Positions 1 through 5,682 are shown, counted from the stretch's first letter. The stretch is 6,216 nucleotides of DNA from Microbacteriaceae bacterium (GCA_025463615.1 JAODAU010000279.1:1-6216); one strand, 5' to 3'. Notes: a model not told the origin generated them from the sequence alone. A program made the numbers and translations.

Positions 1-2
1 TC

Positions 3-1688
3 AGGCATGAGGACCTGCACCTCGCGAACGCCCGAGGCGTGGGCAACAAGGTGGTGCTGTTCGGGGCCCGCACCGGCGGGGACGGCATCGGCGGGGCATC
101 CATTCTCGCGTCGGATTCCTTCTCCGCCGGAGGGCCGACCAAGCGGCCGGCCGTGCAGGTCGGCGACCCGTTCACCGAGAAGGTGCTCATCGAGTGCTGC
201 CTCGAGCTGTTCCAGCAGAAGCTGGTGGAGGGCATCCAAGACCTGGGCGCCGCGGGCATCCGCTGCGCGACCTCCGAGCTCGCCTCCACCGGTGACGGCG
301 GCATGTTCATCGAGCTCGACAACGTGCTGCTGCGCGCCCCGTCGCTGACGGCCGAGGAGATCCTCATGTCCGAGAGCCCGGAGCGCATGATGGCGATCGT
401 CACGCCCGACAAGCTCGCGGGCTTCCTGGCCGTGACGTCGAAGTGGGATGTCGAGACCAGCGTGCTCGGCGAGGTCACCGACACCGGCCGGCTCATCATC
501 AACTGGCACGGCGAGCAGATCGTGAACGTGGAGCCGCGCACCGTGGCCGTCGACGGCCCGGTGTACGAGCGGCCCGTGGCCTACCCGGCGTGGATCGACG
601 CGCTCAACGCCGACACGACATCCACGCTGCCGCGGGCGACGGATGACGCCACCCTCCGCGAGCAGGCGGTCGCGCTCCTCGGCAGCGCCAACCTCGCCTC
701 CAAGGACTGGGTGACCAACCAGTACGACACCTACGTGCTCGGCAACACCGCGCTCTCGTTCCCCGACGACGGCGGCATGGTGCGCGTCGACGAGGAGACC
801 GGCCTCGGCTTTGCCGTGGCCACCGACGCGAACGGCCGCTACGCCCAGCTCGACCCCTTCGCCGGCGCGCAGCTCGCGCTCGCGGAGGCGTTCCGCAACG
901 TCGCCGTCACCGGCGCGACCCCGGTCGCCGTCAGCGACTGCCTCAACTTCGGCAGCCCGGAGAACCCCGAGGTCATGTGGCAGTTCTCCCGCGCCGTGGA
1001 GGGACTGGCCGACGGATGCCTCGCCCTCGGCATCCCGGTCACCGGCGGCAACGTGAGCTTCTACAACCAGACCGGCACCGAGCCGATCCACCCCACCCCG
1101 GTCGTTGCCGTGCTCGGCACGATCGACGATGTGGCCGACCGCATCCCCTCGGGCTGGCAGGACGAGGGCAACAACATCTACCTGCTCGGCGTCACGCGCG
1201 ACGAGCTGGACGGCTCCGCCTGGGCGGGCGTGGTGCACGACCACCTCGGCGGCCTGCCGCCCATGGTCGACTTCGCGGCCGAGCAGGCGCTCGCCGGCGT
1301 GATCAAGGCCGGCTCCGACCAGAACATCGTCGCCTCGGCGCACGACCTCTCCGACGGCGGGCTCGCCCAGGCTCTCTCCGAGTCGGTGCTTCGCTTCGGC
1401 CTCGGCGCCCGCGTCTGGATCGGCGAGCTCATGGACCGCGACGGGGTGGATGCCACGGCAGCCCTCTTCTCCGAGTCCGGCGCCCGCGCCATCGTCTCCG
1501 TTCCCCGCGAGGACGACGTGCGCTTCGTCGGACTGTGCGAGGGCCGCGGCGTGCCCGCCCTGCGCATCGGCGTCACCAGCGGCACCGCGCTCGAGGTGCA
1601 GGACCGCTTCACGCTGGAGCTCGACGAGCTGCGCGGTGTGCACCGCGGTGCACTGCCGGCCCGCTTCGGCGCGGTCATCGGCGCCTGA
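3..1688 (+). CDS. purL: Phosphoribosylformylglycinamidine synthase subunit PurL (5' truncated)
   Basis: ATP- and glutamine-dependent synthesis of FGAM from FGAR, the fourth step of de novo purine synthesis. In the small-PurL form this subunit works in the cytosol with PurS and the glutaminase PurQ. The frame is open from the left edge ([16 protein letters not shown]...), so the GTG at 39 is internal and the true start lies outside the window. Family signatures seen are [10 protein letters not shown] near the left edge, the [15 protein letters not shown] segment, [35 protein letters not shown], and [17 protein letters not shown] near the C-terminus, where the second AIR synthase-like half lies. 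About 560 residues are present; small PurL proteins are usually about 740-760 residues, so roughly the first 190, including the catalytic His region, are missing. The C-terminus ends in TGA with no glutaminase domain attached, which fits the small form. The identification is firm from motifs alone. Confidence 0.97.
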   Translation, partial: RHEDLHLANARGVGNKVVLFGARTGGDGIGGASILASDSFSAGGPTKRPAVQVGDPFTEKVLIECCLELFQQKLVEGIQDLGAAGIRCATSELASTGDGGMFIELDNVLLRAPSLTAEEILMSESPERMMAIVTPDKLAGFLAVTSKWDVETSVLGEVTDTGRLIINWHGEQIVNVEPRTVAVDGPVYERPVAYPAWIDALNADTTSTLPRATDDATLREQAVALLGSANLASKDWVTNQYDTYVLGNTALSFPDDGGMVRVDEETGLGFAVATDANGRYAQLDPFAGAQLALAEAFRNVAVTGATPVAVSDCLNFGSPENPEVMWQFSRAVEGLADGCLALGIPVTGGNVSFYNQTGTEPIHPTPVVAVLGTIDDVADRIPSGWQDEGNNIYLLGVTRDELDGSAWAGVVHDHLGGLPPMVDFAAEQALAGVIKAGSDQNIVASAHDLSDGGLAQALSESVLRFGLGARVWIGELMDRDGVDATAALFSESGARAIVSVPREDDVRFVGLCEGRGVPALRIGVTSGTALEVQDRFTLELDELRGVHRGALPARFGAVIGA

Positions 1689-1697
1689 GGCGTTATT

Positions 1698-1748
1698 CGA
1701 CGCCCCTCCCGCGAGAAGGCTCGGCCACTCCTGCGGCGCGTGGCGTCG
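1698..1748. terminator. Weak inverted repeat between convergent purL and the peptide gene
   Basis: CGACGCC at 1698-1704 and its exact reverse complement GGCGTCG at 1742-1748 lie in the 66-base gap between two convergent genes. The position suits a shared terminator, but the 37-base loop is long and no T-tract follows on either strand. This is only a candidate. Confidence 0.2.
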
Positions 1749-1754
1749 TGCTCC

Positions 1755-2288
1755 TCAGCACACGCGGTACCACTGCTTGCAATGCGACACATTGCAGTAG
1801 TTGCACCAGATCACCACGCAGGCCAGGAAAGCTGGCACGACGGGCAGGGTGAACCCACACGGCCCGCAGCACTCGAACATGCCCTTCAGGTCGTACGAGC
1901 AGCACGTGCCAAGGGCCGCTCCAGTGGGGGTGCAGCAGCTCGCTGCGGCGGCCAGCGCGTTGCCATCAACCGACCCGGCCGTGATGTTTTGAGCATGCCC
2001 GCGTGGATCGACATCGCGGACGGTCGAGGCGCCGTCATACCAAAGCGTCCGCACAGACTGACGTGCGAGTCGACCCTGCCCGAATTCTCGCGAAACGACG
2101 AAGACCGAACTGTCATCAAGGACAAGAGATGCCTTGCCCACCGAGGTACCACGGGGGGTTGCCGATATGGTCGCCGCGACATCGCCACCGGCCATCGCCA
2201 CCGTGTAGCCGTGCTCGACGGCGGCGGCACGCGCGATCCTCGACATGATCTCAAGTTCTCGGGAATCTGCAGCGCGAGTCGCTGACAT
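1755..2288 (-). CDS. Halocin C8-like cysteine-rich peptide precursor, open part downstream of the amber codon
   Basis: This is the uninterrupted frame an automatic caller would report, with 177 codons from ATG at 2288. Residues 1-110 are polar with short beta-like stretches (ASLVLDDSSVFVVSREFG) and no cysteine. Residues 115-177 hold all 12 cysteines: 118, 119, 129, 130, 140, 141, 144, 157, 162, 165, 170 and a terminal 177. The segment CCGPCGFTLPVVPAFLAC parallels the halocin C8 run C-G-x-x-G-I-T-I-P-V followed by C, and both end in a cysteine. A hydrophobic stretch (about 146-161) lies between cysteines, as in that peptide. Started here it would lack any export signal, and the sequence before this ATG has only a weak GAG at about -9, so it is more likely the 3' part of a larger gene. 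Expected role, by family, is a secreted disulfide-rich antimicrobial peptide with its self-protection domain in the N-terminal half. It could also be an unrelated Cys-rich secreted protein. Confidence 0.6.
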   Translation of the reverse strand: MSATRAADSRELEIMSRIARAAAVEHGYTVAMAGGDVAATISATPRGTSVGKASLVLDDSSVFVVSREFGQGRLARQSVRTLWYDGASTVRDVDPRGHAQNITAGSVDGNALAAAASCCTPTGAALGTCCSYDLKGMFECCGPCGFTLPVVPAFLACVVIWCNYCNVSHCKQWYRVC

Positions 2289-2300
2289 CGTCTGCTCGTG

Positions 2301-2450
2301 CTACTCCAACGAAGTCTCTCGCGCGCGCTCTGATGCGGCCTGGGGCCAGCGCCGCGGCGCGGCTGCGCCGCTCAGACTCACAGTCGCGCCGGTGGCCAAG
2401 ATCGTGCTCAGTACCTGTCGCCTTGAGACCATTCTCTTCATCCTTTCCAT
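2301..2450 (-). CDS. Short frame encoding a twin-arginine signal peptide (5' part of the broken precursor)
   Basis: The 49-codon frame ends at TAG 2303-2301. It carries VSRRQVLSTILATGA followed by a small-residue hydrophobic stretch and AAAP, a standard Tat signal: Ser-Arg-Arg-x-hydrophobic-Leu, an h-region of modest hydrophobicity, then an Ala-rich possible signal peptidase site near residues 29-31. ATG codons occur at 2450, 2441 and 2432, and the last has the best ribosome binding site. On its own a peptide of 43-49 residues made almost entirely of a signal sequence would have no evident purpose. It lies in the same frame as the Cys-rich ORF, only 4 sense codons separating the TAG from that ORF's ATG, which is the main reason to join them. 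Confidence 0.6.
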   Translation of the reverse strand: MERMKRMVSRRQVLSTILATGATVSLSGAAAPRRWPQAASERARETSLE

Positions 2451-2453
2451 GAC

Positions 2454-2939
2454 CTATTTCTGCAGTTTTCGGTACGAAATAATCGACGCGATGGCAGCCA
2501 GGGTTAGCCCCCCGATGGCGACTGAAGGTCCGCCGAGCTGCTCTGGCTGCGCGGCGAGGAACCCCAACGCGATGAGAGCTCCAAGGACGAGATTCCGAAT
2601 CAGCAGCACCGGCCGCACTCGGTCGCGCCTCGGGCCACACCCACAGTCGTTGTCGGTTCTTCGAACGAGCGAGATCGCAATGGCGACGGTGAACGCGCTC
2701 AACATCACGGCGAGTACGGCTCCACTTGGGCGCGGGTAGACGCCCGCAGCGAAGAACAGACCCAAGACGAATTCGAGCGGAGGAACCACGCTGGCGATTA
2801 CAGCCGACAATCGCGGGCCGATTAGGCGGTAGCCCATGATGGCATCCCAGAATTGCGCCGATCGGCCCAGCTTCGAGCTCCCGGTCCAGATGAAGTAGCC
2901 CCCGGCCAGAAACCGCGCCGCCTCAAAGAGAGTCAGCAT
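2454..2939 (-). CDS. MauE/DoxX-family redox-associated membrane protein
   Basis: Integral membrane protein of 161 residues with about four hydrophobic segments (roughly 43-66, 71-92, 110-130 and 137-155) plus an N-terminal hydrophobic stretch. Family traits seen are FIWTGSSKL near the N-terminus, MGYRLIGP followed by the VPPLEFVLGL helix, and a DCGC motif (Cys99, Cys101) just before the next helix. This resembles the Cys-Gly-Cys of MauE-like proteins, which are linked to disulfide formation of exported partners. The length is typical. The start ATG at 2939 follows GGAGG with only 2 spacing bases, and no better start lies nearby. The stop TAG is 3 bases from the first ATG of the Tat/Cys-rich precursor, so the pair looks like an operon with this gene first. 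The inferred job is supplying or relaying oxidising equivalents for the 12-cysteine peptide. A DoxX-type quinone-linked role is the alternative. Confidence 0.8.
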   Translation of the reverse strand: MLTLFEAARFLAGGYFIWTGSSKLGRSAQFWDAIMGYRLIGPRLSAVIASVVPPLEFVLGLFFAAGVYPRPSGAVLAVMLSAFTVAIAISLVRRTDNDCGCGPRRDRVRPVLLIRNLVLGALIALGFLAAQPEQLGGPSVAIGGLTLAAIASIISYRKLQK

Positions 2940-2982
2940 CCCCCTCCAATCGAATGGTCGCAGTTCGCATGGTTACGTCATC

Positions 2983-3012
2983 ATCGTAGTGATTAAATTA
3001 CTCATTGCTCAA
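2983..3012 (-). promoter_or_regulatory. Candidate promoter of the MauE-precursor operon
   Basis: On the minus strand TTGAGC (3012-3007) and TACGAT (2988-2983) are separated by 18 bases. Each matches 4 of 6 consensus positions. The spacer is A/T-rich (AATTTAAT) in an otherwise GC-rich sequence, and the -10 ends about 43 bases before the ATG. A small hairpin, CAAGA-CCT-TCTTG (3010-3022 on the + strand), overlaps the -35 and could be part of an operator. Confidence 0.4.
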
Positions 3013-3054
3013 GACCTTCTTGGGTCGGGCGATGCCACTAGCCATGTGCTGCTT

Positions 3055-3084
3055 TTGACGTCCTCACACCCGAGATGGTCCGAT
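3055..3084 (+). promoter_or_regulatory. Candidate promoter of the YCII/DGPF gene
   Basis: TTGACG at 3055-3060 is a good -35. The best -10 at 18-base spacing is TCCGAT (3079-3084), matching only 3 of 6. This would start transcription near 3091 and place the dyad at 3104-3130 in the 5' untranslated region. The -35 is persuasive, the -10 is not. Confidence 0.3.
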
Positions 3085-3103
3085 GTCGATTTCGCCGCAT
3101 CCC

Positions 3104-3130
3104 GTTCGTTGGTTAGCTAGACCGACGAAC
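3104..3130. promoter_or_regulatory. 27-base dyad upstream of the YCII/DGPF gene (operator or 5'-UTR hairpin)
   Basis: Arms GTTCGTTGGT (3104-3113) and ACCGACGAAC (3121-3130) are complementary over 10 positions, with a single T/G position that would be a G-U wobble in RNA. The 7-base centre is TAGCTAG. The right arm ends 2 bases before the GGGAG ribosome binding site at 3133-3137. It could be a TetR-like operator or an RNA hairpin affecting initiation. No regulator gene is in the window. Confidence 0.5.
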
Positions 3131-3143
3131 AAGGGAGACACCC

Positions 3144-3485
3144 ATGAAGTACCTGCTGTCCATCTACGTCAACGACCAGGGCTGGAACGAGATCGAGGCC
3201 AACCTGATGGAGGAGTTCCAGGCCGCGCACGACGCCATCCAGCGCGACCTCACCGCCTCGGGCGAGCTGGTCGACACGACCGAGCTCAGCCCCGTGGATG
3301 CCCGCCAGGTGCGCACGAGGGACGGCGCGGCGATCGTCACCGACGGCCCGTTCACCGAGGGGCGCGAGGTGGTCGGCGGCTTCTACATCGTCGACACCGC
3401 GACCATCGAGCGCGCCGTCGAGATCGCAGGGCGGTTCGTCGAGGCCCGGTTCGCGCCCGTCGAGGTGCGGCGCATGGGGCACTGA
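3144..3485 (+). CDS. YCII-related (DGPF domain) protein
   Basis: Small cytosolic protein of 113 residues covering one YCII/DGPF domain, a ferredoxin-like alpha+beta fold. Seen are the opening strand MKYLLSIYVND, a helix around 17-40 (IEANLMEEFQAAHDAIQRD), the diagnostic TDGPFTEGREVVGGFYIVD block with DGPF at residues 67-70, and a closing helix with AVEIAGRFVEARF. The biochemical function of this family is not settled. Many members are encoded beside ECF-type sigma factors in actinobacteria, but no sigma factor gene lies next to this one inside the window. The start is well supported: GGGAG at 3133-3137 sits 6 bases before ATG. A long dyad immediately upstream suggests regulation, and a palindromic repeat follows 15 bases after the stop. 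Length is normal for the family. Confidence 0.9.
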   Translation: MKYLLSIYVNDQGWNEIEANLMEEFQAAHDAIQRDLTASGELVDTTELSPVDARQVRTRDGAAIVTDGPFTEGREVVGGFYIVDTATIERAVEIAGRFVEARFAPVEVRRMGH

Positions 3486-3500
3486 CCCGATCCTCACCAG

Positions 3501-3560
3501 CGAGTGGGCGAATTTTGTCGTCTGCCGGCCTTGAGAACCGCAAATATCGCCCACTCGGGG
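3501..3560. repeat. Palindromic interspersed repeat, copy 1
   Basis: Lies 15 bases after the YCII/DGPF stop. Left arm CGAGTGGGCGA (3501-3511) pairs perfectly with TCGCCCACTCG (3547-3557). After two mismatches a TTTG/CAAA stem continues (3514-3517 with 3541-3544). The same unit recurs at 3926-3990, with TTTTGTCGTCT after the left arm and GCAAATATCGCCCACTCGGGGT on the right shared apart from the middle. It could end transcription of the upstream gene, but its recurrence suggests a REP-like or miniature mobile element. Confidence 0.85.
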
Positions 3561-3608
3561 TGAATTCGGATACATCGCTGGGCTGATGTTTACGAACGCA
3601 TACGCGCC

Positions 3609-3614
3609 TACGGT
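3609..3614 (+). promoter_or_regulatory. Candidate leaderless -10 element before the small membrane protein gene
   Basis: TACGGT (form TAnnnT) ends exactly 6 bases before the ATG at 3621, so transcription would begin at or next to the start codon. A purine-rich GAGGG directly abuts the ATG with no spacing and so cannot act as a normal Shine-Dalgarno. A possible -35, TGTTTA, lies 16 bases upstream of the hexamer. Confidence 0.4.
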
Positions 3615-3620
3615 TGAGGG

Positions 3621-3923
3621 ATGTCAACACACAGCATCCCAGCCCGCCGCCCGTCCGTGGCCGTGGGGGCCGCCATTCTCGGTGGCTTCCTCGGGCTCGT
3701 CGCCGGGTCCCTGATCGACCTCGTCGTCTGGGTGGTCTCGATGGCATCCACCCTGGCGACCGGCCACGGCGTGACCGTGCCGTTCATGATCTCGACCACC
3801 ACGTCTGTGCAGGTCCCCGACGCGACCGCCGCCTTCGGATGGGGCATGGCCGTGCTGCCGGTCGTCACCCTGGCGCTCGGCGCGTTCGTCGCCGTCCGGA
3901 TCGCGCACCGCCAGCGCCGCTAG
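3621..3923 (+). CDS. Small two-helix membrane protein, function unknown
   Basis: I do not recognise a family. The 100-residue product has a short basic N-terminus (about 1-11, IPARRP), a first hydrophobic helix at about 13-42 rich in Gly/Ala/Val, a polar loop at about 43-69 (ATGHGVTVPF, TTTSVQVPDATA) that is likely outside the cell, a second helix at about 71-94, and a basic tail AHRQRR. By the positive-inside rule both ends are probably cytoplasmic. Codon use is like the neighbours, which supports a real gene. The start is chosen from the first ATG. It has GAGGG at zero spacing and a TAnnnT hexamer 6 bases upstream, which fits leaderless translation better than a ribosome binding site. It is flanked on both sides by copies of the same palindromic repeat. 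It could be part of a cell-envelope or stress function, but nothing in the sequence says so. Confidence 0.75.
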   Translation: MSTHSIPARRPSVAVGAAILGGFLGLVAGSLIDLVVWVVSMASTLATGHGVTVPFMISTTTSVQVPDATAAFGWGMAVLPVVTLALGAFVAVRIAHRQRR

Positions 3924-3925
3924 AC

Positions 3926-3990
3926 ACCCCGAGTGGGCGATTTTTGTCGTCTACCCGACGCGACGAGTGCAAATATCGCCCACTCGGGGT
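3926..3990. repeat. Palindromic interspersed repeat, copy 2 (possible bidirectional terminator)
   Basis: ACCCCGAGTGGGCGAT (3926-3941) and ATCGCCCACTCGGGGT (3975-3990) are perfect 16-base inverted repeats. Beyond one T/T mismatch the stem continues for 4 more pairs (TTTG/CAAA), and TCGTC/GACGA (3947-3951 with 3962-3966) can add 5 more. It begins 2 bases after the stop of the small membrane protein gene and ends 12 bases before the stop of the convergent SDR gene, an ideal place for a shared terminator. Close similarity to copy 1 marks it as a repeat element first. Confidence 0.9.
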
Positions 3991-4002
3991 AGTAGGTAGC
4001 GC

Positions 4003-4917
4003 TCAGACCGGGAAGGTCTCGCCGAGGAGCTGCTCGGAGCGGGACCAGAGGGACGCGCCGAACTCCGGCGAATGGCTCGACTCCGCCGGCTTGCCGAGCG
4101 CGGGGAACCCGATCGCGCCCCAGCGCGGCCCCCAGTACTGGCCGCCCTCAACCGTCGGATCGACGAGCGCCCGCACCGCGGACCACGCCGCCCGATCCTT
4201 GCCCATGCCGACCGCGAACTGCAGCGAGTGCCCCATTCGGGTCGCGCGCGAGGGCTCGTTGACCCCGGCGCGGAACGGCGTGAGGCCGTCCAGGCCGCCG
4301 CCCGGATGCGCCACCAGCGCCATCCGCGAGCTGCCGGCCGCGCGCAGCCGCCGGTCCAGCTCGAAGCCGAAGGCCTGCGTCGCGTGCTTCGACTGCGCGT
4401 ACTGGTTGAACCACGCGTACTTGCCCTCGGACGCCTGCAGGTCGTCGGGCTTCAGGCGCGCGAGTCTCGTTGCCTGGCTGCCCGTGGTCACGACCCGGGC
4501 ATCCGGGGCCAGCGCCGGCCAGACCAGCGCCGTGAGCAGGAAGTGCCCGAGGTGGTTCGTGCCGAACAGCAGCTCGAAGCCGTCGGCCGTTTCGCCGCGC
4601 TCCTTCACGCCGATCAGCGCAGCGTTCTCGAGCAGGCCGTCGATCGGGCCGAGCTCCCGGAGCTCGGATGCCGCCCGCCGCACCGACTCCAACGACGACA
4701 GATCGAGCACCACCGACGCGACATCCGCGCCGGGCACCTGCCCCCGCACCGACGCGAGCGCCGCCTCGATGCGCTGCGGGTTGCGGCTCGCGATGATCAC
4801 CCGGGCGCCGGATGCCGCCAGCTGCTCCACCGCGAAGTACCCGATGCCGGCGTTGCCGCCCGTGACCACGAAGGTCTTGCCGTCCTGGCGCGGAAGGTGC
4901 CGCGGGTCCCAGCTCAC
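4003..4917 (-). CDS. SDR family NAD(P)-dependent oxidoreductase
   Basis: Rossmann-fold dehydrogenase/reductase of 304 residues, likely cytosolic; the substrate is not identifiable. Seen are the coenzyme motif TGGNAGIG (19-26), DLSSLESV (72-79) contacting the adenine, ENAA (97-100), GTNHLGHF with Asn121 of the catalytic tetrad, TTGSQA with Ser147, and Tyr173-x-x-x-Lys177 (YAQSK). The basic Arg45 in ASRNPQR after the second strand suggests NADPH preference. The NHLGHF motif and the length resemble the retinol dehydrogenase/protochlorophyllide reductase-like branch often annotated simply as SDR oxidoreductase. The start is GTG at 4917, overlapping the chorismate mutase stop as GTGA, with no clear Shine-Dalgarno, so translation is probably coupled to the upstream gene. 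The 3' end faces palindromic repeat copy 2. Confidence 0.93.
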   Translation of the reverse strand: MSWDPRHLPRQDGKTFVVTGGNAGIGYFAVEQLAASGARVIIASRNPQRIEAALASVRGQVPGADVASVVLDLSSLESVRRAASELRELGPIDGLLENAALIGVKERGETADGFELLFGTNHLGHFLLTALVWPALAPDARVVTTGSQATRLARLKPDDLQASEGKYAWFNQYAQSKHATQAFGFELDRRLRAAGSSRMALVAHPGGGLDGLTPFRAGVNEPSRATRMGHSLQFAVGMGKDRAAWSAVRALVDPTVEGGQYWGPRWGAIGFPALGKPAESSHSPEFGASLWSRSEQLLGETFPV

Positions 4918-5243
4918 GACGCAGCGGAGTCGTCGACCGTGCCGATGCTCGCCGTGGCGATCTGCTCGTGCTGGTGGATGACCTCGGCGATGATGAACGT
5001 GAGGAACTTCTCGCCGAACGCGGGGTCGAGGTGAGACTCCTCGGCGAGCGCCTTCAGCTTGGTGATCTGCTGGCGCTCGCGCTCCGGGTCTGCGGGCGGC
5101 AGCCCGTACTGCGCCTTCAGGCGGCCCACCTGCTGGGTGAACTTGAACCGTTCCGCGAGCAGGTGCACGAGCGCGGCATCCACGTTGTCGATGCTCTGGC
5201 GCAGGCTCAGGAGCTGCGCGGTGGGGTCCGTTTCTTCAGGCAT
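4914..5243 (-). CDS. Chorismate mutase, AroQ class
   Basis: Converts chorismate to prephenate, the branch point to phenylalanine and tyrosine, in the cytosol. The 109-residue all-helical protein is a stand-alone AroQ domain. Known active-site positions of the E. coli domain are Arg11, Arg28, Lys39, Arg51 and Glu52. Here Arg15 (LRQSID), Arg32 (LAERF), Lys43 (GRLK), Arg55 and Glu56 (PERERQ) occur at exactly the same spacing, and Gln91/Gln94 in IHQHEQI are near the place of Gln88. There is no signal peptide, so this is not the secreted AroQ type, and no prephenate dehydratase or ACT domain is attached. The start ATG at 5243 is 13 bases after the ohr stop and has a pyrimidine-rich leader (TTTCCC) with no Shine-Dalgarno; TAGCCT ends 6 bases upstream. 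The gene overlaps the following SDR gene by 4 bases. Confidence 0.94.
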   Translation of the reverse strand: MPEETDPTAQLLSLRQSIDNVDAALVHLLAERFKFTQQVGRLKAQYGLPPADPERERQQITKLKALAEESHLDPAFGEKFLTFIIAEVIHQHEQIATASIGTVDDSAAS

Positions 5244-5249
5244 GGGAAA

Positions 5250-5255
5250 AGGCTA
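5250..5255 (-). promoter_or_regulatory. Candidate leaderless -10 element before chorismate mutase
   Basis: TAGCCT on the minus strand ends 6 bases before the ATG at 5243. The identical hexamer at the identical distance precedes ohr. It sits in the 13-base gap after the ohr stop codon, so it would allow transcription of the mutase-SDR pair apart from ohr. No -35 match is evident. Confidence 0.35.
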
Positions 5256-5256
5256 C

Positions 5257-5676
5257 TCAGTCCACGAGGGTGAGCGTGACGTCGACGTTGCCGCGGGTGG
5301 CGTTGGAGTACGGGCAGACGTGGTGGGCGGCATCCGCGAGCTCCTGGCGGCGGTCGGGAGCGACGTTCGGGGTGTAGATGTCGAGCTCGACGGCGATGCC
5401 GTACCCGCCCTCGCCGTTCGACCCGATGCCGACGCTGGCCGAGACCTGGGCGTCCTTCGTGTCGAGGCCGAGGCCCTTGCCCACGCCGTGGATGGCGCTG
5501 AGGAAGCAGGCGGCGTAGGCCGCAGCGAACAGCTCCTCGGGGTTGGTGCCCTCACCCGATCCACCGAGTTCCTTCGGGGGTCGCGTCTCCATGTCGATGC
5601 GGTCGTTGTCGGAGCGGACGTGGCCGTCGCGGCCACCCCCGGTTGCGTGGGCGATGGCCGTGTATGCGATTTCCAT
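5257..5676 (-). CDS. ohr: Organic hydroperoxide resistance protein (Ohr/OsmC family)
   Basis: Thiol-dependent peroxidase that reduces organic and fatty-acid hydroperoxides in the cytosol, acting as a dimer and usually recycled by lipoylated proteins. The 139-residue length is standard. Seen are the GGGRDGHVRSDN region with the catalytic Arg16, GTNPEELFAAAYAACFLSAI with Glu47 and the peroxidatic Cys57, and HHVCPYSNATRGNVDV with the resolving Cys121. The Arg-Glu-Cys-Cys spacing matches Ohr rather than OsmC, and the PYSNATRGN block is characteristic of Ohr. No OhrR-type repressor gene is in the window and I see no clear OhrR box in the upstream spacer. The start ATG at 5676 has no Shine-Dalgarno, and TAGCCT ends 6 bases upstream. 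The chorismate mutase gene follows after 13 bases. Confidence 0.96.
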   Translation of the reverse strand: MEIAYTAIAHATGGGRDGHVRSDNDRIDMETRPPKELGGSGEGTNPEELFAAAYAACFLSAIHGVGKGLGLDTKDAQVSASVGIGSNGEGGYGIAVELDIYTPNVAPDRRQELADAAHHVCPYSNATRGNVDVTLTLVD

Positions 5677-5682
5677 TGATTC

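Larger units (their letters stand above)
1755..2450 (-). pseudogene. Tat-exported halocin C8-like bacteriocin precursor, interrupted by an in-frame TAG
   Basis: Reading the minus strand from ATG at 2450 gives one continuous frame to TGA at 1755, broken only by TAG at 2303-2301. The upstream 49 codons encode a twin-arginine signal peptide, and the downstream part encodes a soluble domain and a 12-cysteine tail. Read through, the product would be about 231 residues from the first ATG. A better start is ATG at 2432, because AAGGA at 2445-2441 sits 8 bases before it, giving about 225 residues. The codon before the stop is GAG and the next are CAC GAG CAG. A single CAG-to-TAG change would explain the break, but sequencing error or suppression cannot be excluded. 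The order Tat signal, N-terminal domain, Cys-rich C-terminus matches the known halocin C8 precursor, in which the N-terminal part is an immunity protein. The gene begins 3 bases after the MauE-like stop codon, so the two are probably co-transcribed. The family assignment is from memory of the halocin C8 sequence. Confidence 0.65.

Noticed and set aside
39..41. GTG at 39 as the start of purL
   Set aside because: The frame is open upstream to the left edge with family-like sequence, and the N-terminal part of PurL is missing, so the gene simply enters from outside.
977..1852. 291-residue plus-strand frame overlapping the end of purL
   Set aside because: It is an out-of-frame shadow of purL, Arg-rich and without motifs, and also runs into the convergent peptide gene.
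1740..2285. 181-residue plus-strand frame antisense to the Cys-rich precursor
   Set aside because: No ribosome binding site or motif is visible; the opposite strand carries the ordered cysteine pattern and shares its frame with the Tat signal.
3501..3990. CRISPR-like repeat-spacer arrangement from the two similar palindromes
   Set aside because: Only two copies, about 365 bases apart with a coding gene between them, and no cas genes; this is an interspersed palindromic repeat.
3614..4981. 455-residue plus-strand open frame across the small membrane protein and the SDR/chorismate mutase genes
   Set aside because: It runs antisense to the SDR and mutase genes and out of frame with the small membrane gene, reads straight through palindromic repeat copy 2, and has a low-complexity Arg/Ser/Pro composition typical of antisense frames in GC-rich DNA.
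4072..5034. 320-residue plus-strand open frame
   Set aside because: It is antisense to the SDR gene, whose motifs are all present, and its product is an Arg/Ala/His-rich string with no recognisable domain.
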